In this document: positions 62,371-64,000 of the stretch, piece after piece | How positions within the stretch are numbered: the stretch's first letter is position 1 | Layout: each line of letters starts with the position of its first letter | Assembly (NCBI RefSeq): GCF_011390835.1 | Contig: NZ_JAABRQ010000016.1 | Span: forward strand, 28,400-92,399 | DNA: 64,000 bases | Direction of reading: 5' to 3' | Source of the DNA: Hydrogenophaga sp. | GTDB taxonomy: Bacteria > Pseudomonadota > Gammaproteobacteria > Burkholderiales > Burkholderiaceae_C | Notes under the pieces: model-generated | Databases searched by the model: none | What the model saw: only the letters and a program-made list of their open reading frames with translations | What the model was told of the DNA's origin: nothing | Made by a program: the position numbers and the translations under genes

Positions 62371-63474
62371 ATGACCACACTCTTTGACCCGCTTCAAATG
62401 GGCGCGCTCGCCCTGCCCAACCGCATCGTCATGGCACCGCTCACGCGCAACCGCGCTCCCGACGCCATACCCACGCCGCTCATGGCCACCTACTATGCCC
62501 AGCGCGCCACCGCCGGCCTGCTGATCACCGAGGCCACCGCCATCACGCACCAGGCCCAGGGCTATGCCGACGTCCCTGGCCTCTACGGCACCGAGCAGCT
62601 CGACGGCTGGAAGCGCGTGACGAAAGCGGTGCACGATGCGGGCGGCCGCATAGTGGTGCAGCTCTGGCACGTGGGTCGCGTGTCGCACACCGACCTGCAG
62701 CCGGATTTCGGCAAGCCGGTCGCGCCTTCCGCGATACGCGCCAACACCAAGACCGTGCTGATCAAGGATGGCGTCCCTACCTTTGTCGACACCTCTGAGC
62801 CGCGCGCGCTGAAGGCCGAGGAAATTCCCGGCATCGTGCAGAACTACCGCCACGCCGCAGAAAACGCCATCTCCGCGGGTTTTGACGGTGTGGAAGTTCA
62901 TGCTGCCAACGGCTACCTGATCGACCAGTTCCTCAAGACCGGCAGCAACCAGCGAACCGACGACTACGGCGGCAGCATCGCCAACCGCGCACGCCTGCTG
63001 CTGGAGGTGACACGCGCCATTGCCGAGGACATCGGTGGCGACCGTACGGGCATCCGCCTATCGCCGGTTACGCCGGCCAACGATGTGATCGACGCCGATC
63101 CGCAGGCCTTGTTCGAGCATGTGTTGCGCGAGCTCGCGCCGCTCAAGCTGGCCTATGTGCACGTGATCGAGGGTGCCACTGGTGGCCCGCGCGAACTGCC
63201 CGATCGTCCCTTCGACTACACCGCCGCCAAAGCGGCCTACCGCGCTGCCGGCGGCCAGGGCGCCTGGATGGTCAACAACGGCTACGACCTCGCGCTGGCC
63301 AACCAGGCCCTGAGCGCCGACGCCGATTTGGTGGCCTTCGGCAAGCCCTTTATCGCCAACCCCGACCTGGTGGCGCGCCTGAAAGCGGGCGGGCCGTTCA
63401 ACGAGCCCGACAAGACCACGTTTTACGGTGGGGGTGAAAAGGGGTACACGGACTACCCTGCGCTGGCCGGGTGA
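62371..63474 (+). CDS. Old Yellow Enzyme family reductase (NemA-like)
   Basis: 367 residues, an FMN TIM-barrel enzyme. MTTLFDPLQMGALALPNRIVMAPLTRNRA starts the barrel, VQLWHVGRVSH binds FMN, DGVEVHAANGYLIDQFL holds the substrate-binding His/Asn pair, and VAFGKPFIANPDLVARL ends it. It reduces activated alkenes, quinones or nitro esters with NAD(P)H. The start at 62371 fits the family; an upstream in-frame ATG at 62341 is less likely. It is divergent from the luciferase-like gene. Confidence 0.93.
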   Translation: MTTLFDPLQMGALALPNRIVMAPLTRNRAPDAIPTPLMATYYAQRATAGLLITEATAITHQAQGYADVPGLYGTEQLDGWKRVTKAVHDAGGRIVVQLWHVGRVSHTDLQPDFGKPVAPSAIRANTKTVLIKDGVPTFVDTSEPRALKAEEIPGIVQNYRHAAENAISAGFDGVEVHAANGYLIDQFLKTGSNQRTDDYGGSIANRARLLLEVTRAIAEDIGGDRTGIRLSPVTPANDVIDADPQALFEHVLRELAPLKLAYVHVIEGATGGPRELPDRPFDYTAAKAAYRAAGGQGAWMVNNGYDLALANQALSADADLVAFGKPFIANPDLVARLKAGGPFNEPDKTTFYGGGEKGYTDYPALAG

Positions 63475-63586
63475 CTGTCCCACGGCGCCCATGGGCGACC
63501 AAGAATGTCTGAAGCAAGGAGTGAACCGGCTTGCACAGTCCGCAGGGTCAAAGAACGCTTGCAAGTGCCGCACTGAGTGGTTCTGC

Positions 63587-63877
63587 CTAGAAGTACATCA
63601 CTTCAACAGCAGGGCCACCCTGGCAGCGGAAACTCTCTGCAAAAGAGATGACCTCTTCGACGGATTCGTGAGGGTGTGCGGTCGTCGTGATGTGGTGCGA
63701 GGCCTCGCCATCGCTGCCAATGCATAGCCAATCCAGAGCGTCTTCCCAGGCTTCGGCATCGACGCCGACCACGCAACACAGCTCGATCTTGCGGTCAATC
63801 ATTTGTCGCAGCAGTGATTCGCCCAGATCCTTCGAATAAGCAGCCCCAGTTACCAGCACCACCTTTCGAGCGTGCAT
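63587..63877 (-). CDS. Small protein of unknown function
   Basis: 96 residues beginning MHARKVVLVTGAAYSKDLGESLLRQM, followed by ELCCVVGVDAEAWEDALDWLCIGSDG and HPHESVEEVISFAESF. The strand-helix order suggests a small Rossmann-like or DUF domain, but I recognise no family. It lies 15 bases after the pgk stop on the same strand and has its own start; a weak GC-poorer character compared with neighbours hints at later acquisition. Confidence 0.6.
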   Translation of the reverse strand: MHARKVVLVTGAAYSKDLGESLLRQMIDRKIELCCVVGVDAEAWEDALDWLCIGSDGEASHHITTTAHPHESVEEVISFAESFRCQGGPAVEVMYF

Positions 63878-63892
63878 GGTGGCCGAGCTGGG

Positions 63893-64000
63893 TTAGCTGT
63901 TGGCCGCCCGCCGCGCCAGCACCTCAAACGCTGGCAAGGTCTTGCCTTCCAGCACCTCCAGAAACGCGCCGCCGCCGGTGGAGATGTAGCCCACCTGCTT
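63893..64000 (-). CDS. pgk: Phosphoglycerate kinase, C-terminal end (gene runs off the right edge)
   Basis: The last 35 residues are visible: [18 protein letters not shown], then [16 protein letters not shown] and a stop. The [17 protein letters not shown] motif is the conserved C-terminus of Pgk, which makes ATP from 1,3-bisphosphoglycerate. In related genomes pgk commonly lies beside pyk and fba; here about 11 kb separate them. Confidence 0.92.
   Translation of the reverse strand, partial: KQVGYISTGGGAFLEVLEGKTLPAFEVLARRAANS

Overview
The window is 64 kb of dense, GC-rich chromosome. Gene content and order point to a betaproteobacterium of the order Burkholderiales, family Comamonadaceae, probably Hydrogenophaga-like. 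That placement comes from remembered synteny and protein similarity, not from a search. I see no rRNA, tRNA, CRISPR array, insertion sequence or prophage. The only mobile element is an intein.

Region 1 (1-7.4 kb): the start of a LigB-type dioxygenase, mnmA, then a sulfur/redox group: a 1-Cys peroxiredoxin, a persulfide-dioxygenase-like metallo-hydrolase, a SulP-STAS transporter, a methyltransferase, a periplasmic DsrE-like protein, a hotdog thioesterase and a secreted redoxin-like protein.

Region 2 (7.5-23.1 kb) is the most interesting part. Two leftward respiratory operons flank a sigma-54 activator. The first encodes a cyanide-insensitive-type bd oxidase (cioA, cioB, DUF2474), a lone Rieske protein, a degenerate metallo-hydrolase, an SQR-like flavoprotein and a truncated haemoglobin. 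The second encodes a bd-superfamily oxidase whose large subunit carries a fused cytochrome c domain, a second membrane subunit, the two flavocytochrome c sulfide dehydrogenase subunits and a cytochrome c4-like dihaem protein. The activator has a PAS domain with three cysteines in the spacing I recall for the sulfane-sulfur sensor FisR. An identical 16-bp palindrome lies upstream of both operons, and each operon has a -24/-12-like promoter at similar geometry. I read this as one sulfide/persulfide-responsive regulon feeding sulfide electrons to oxygen by a quinone route (SQR to CIO) and a cytochrome c route (Fcc to cytochrome c to the bd-like oxidase). This is inference.

Region 3 (23.1-45.2 kb) is mostly housekeeping and envelope genes: ssb, a ClC channel, an MFS exporter, uvrA, a CigR-like protein, a CYTH-CHAD protein, a thioesterase, a GST, a DUF1800/DUF1501 pair, pyrF, an EamA exporter, a uracil-DNA glycosylase-rimI-tsaB operon, dacB, a SemiSWEET, and two convergent SGNH-type paralogues, one of which lacks the nucleophilic serine.

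Region 4 (45.2-52.8 kb) holds a Sua5-type tsaC, purK, purE, a YbbN-like thioredoxin, purC, class II fba and pyk. The end of pgk appears at the right edge, about 11 kb away.

Region 5 (52.9-63.9 kb) separates pyk from pgk. It holds a gentisate-dioxygenase-like cupin, a haemerythrin operon, a nitroreductase, a B12-type ribonucleotide reductase split by a 374-residue LAGLIDADG intein, a decayed acyl-CoA dehydrogenase fragment, a glutaredoxin, a luciferase-like oxidoreductase and an Old Yellow Enzyme.
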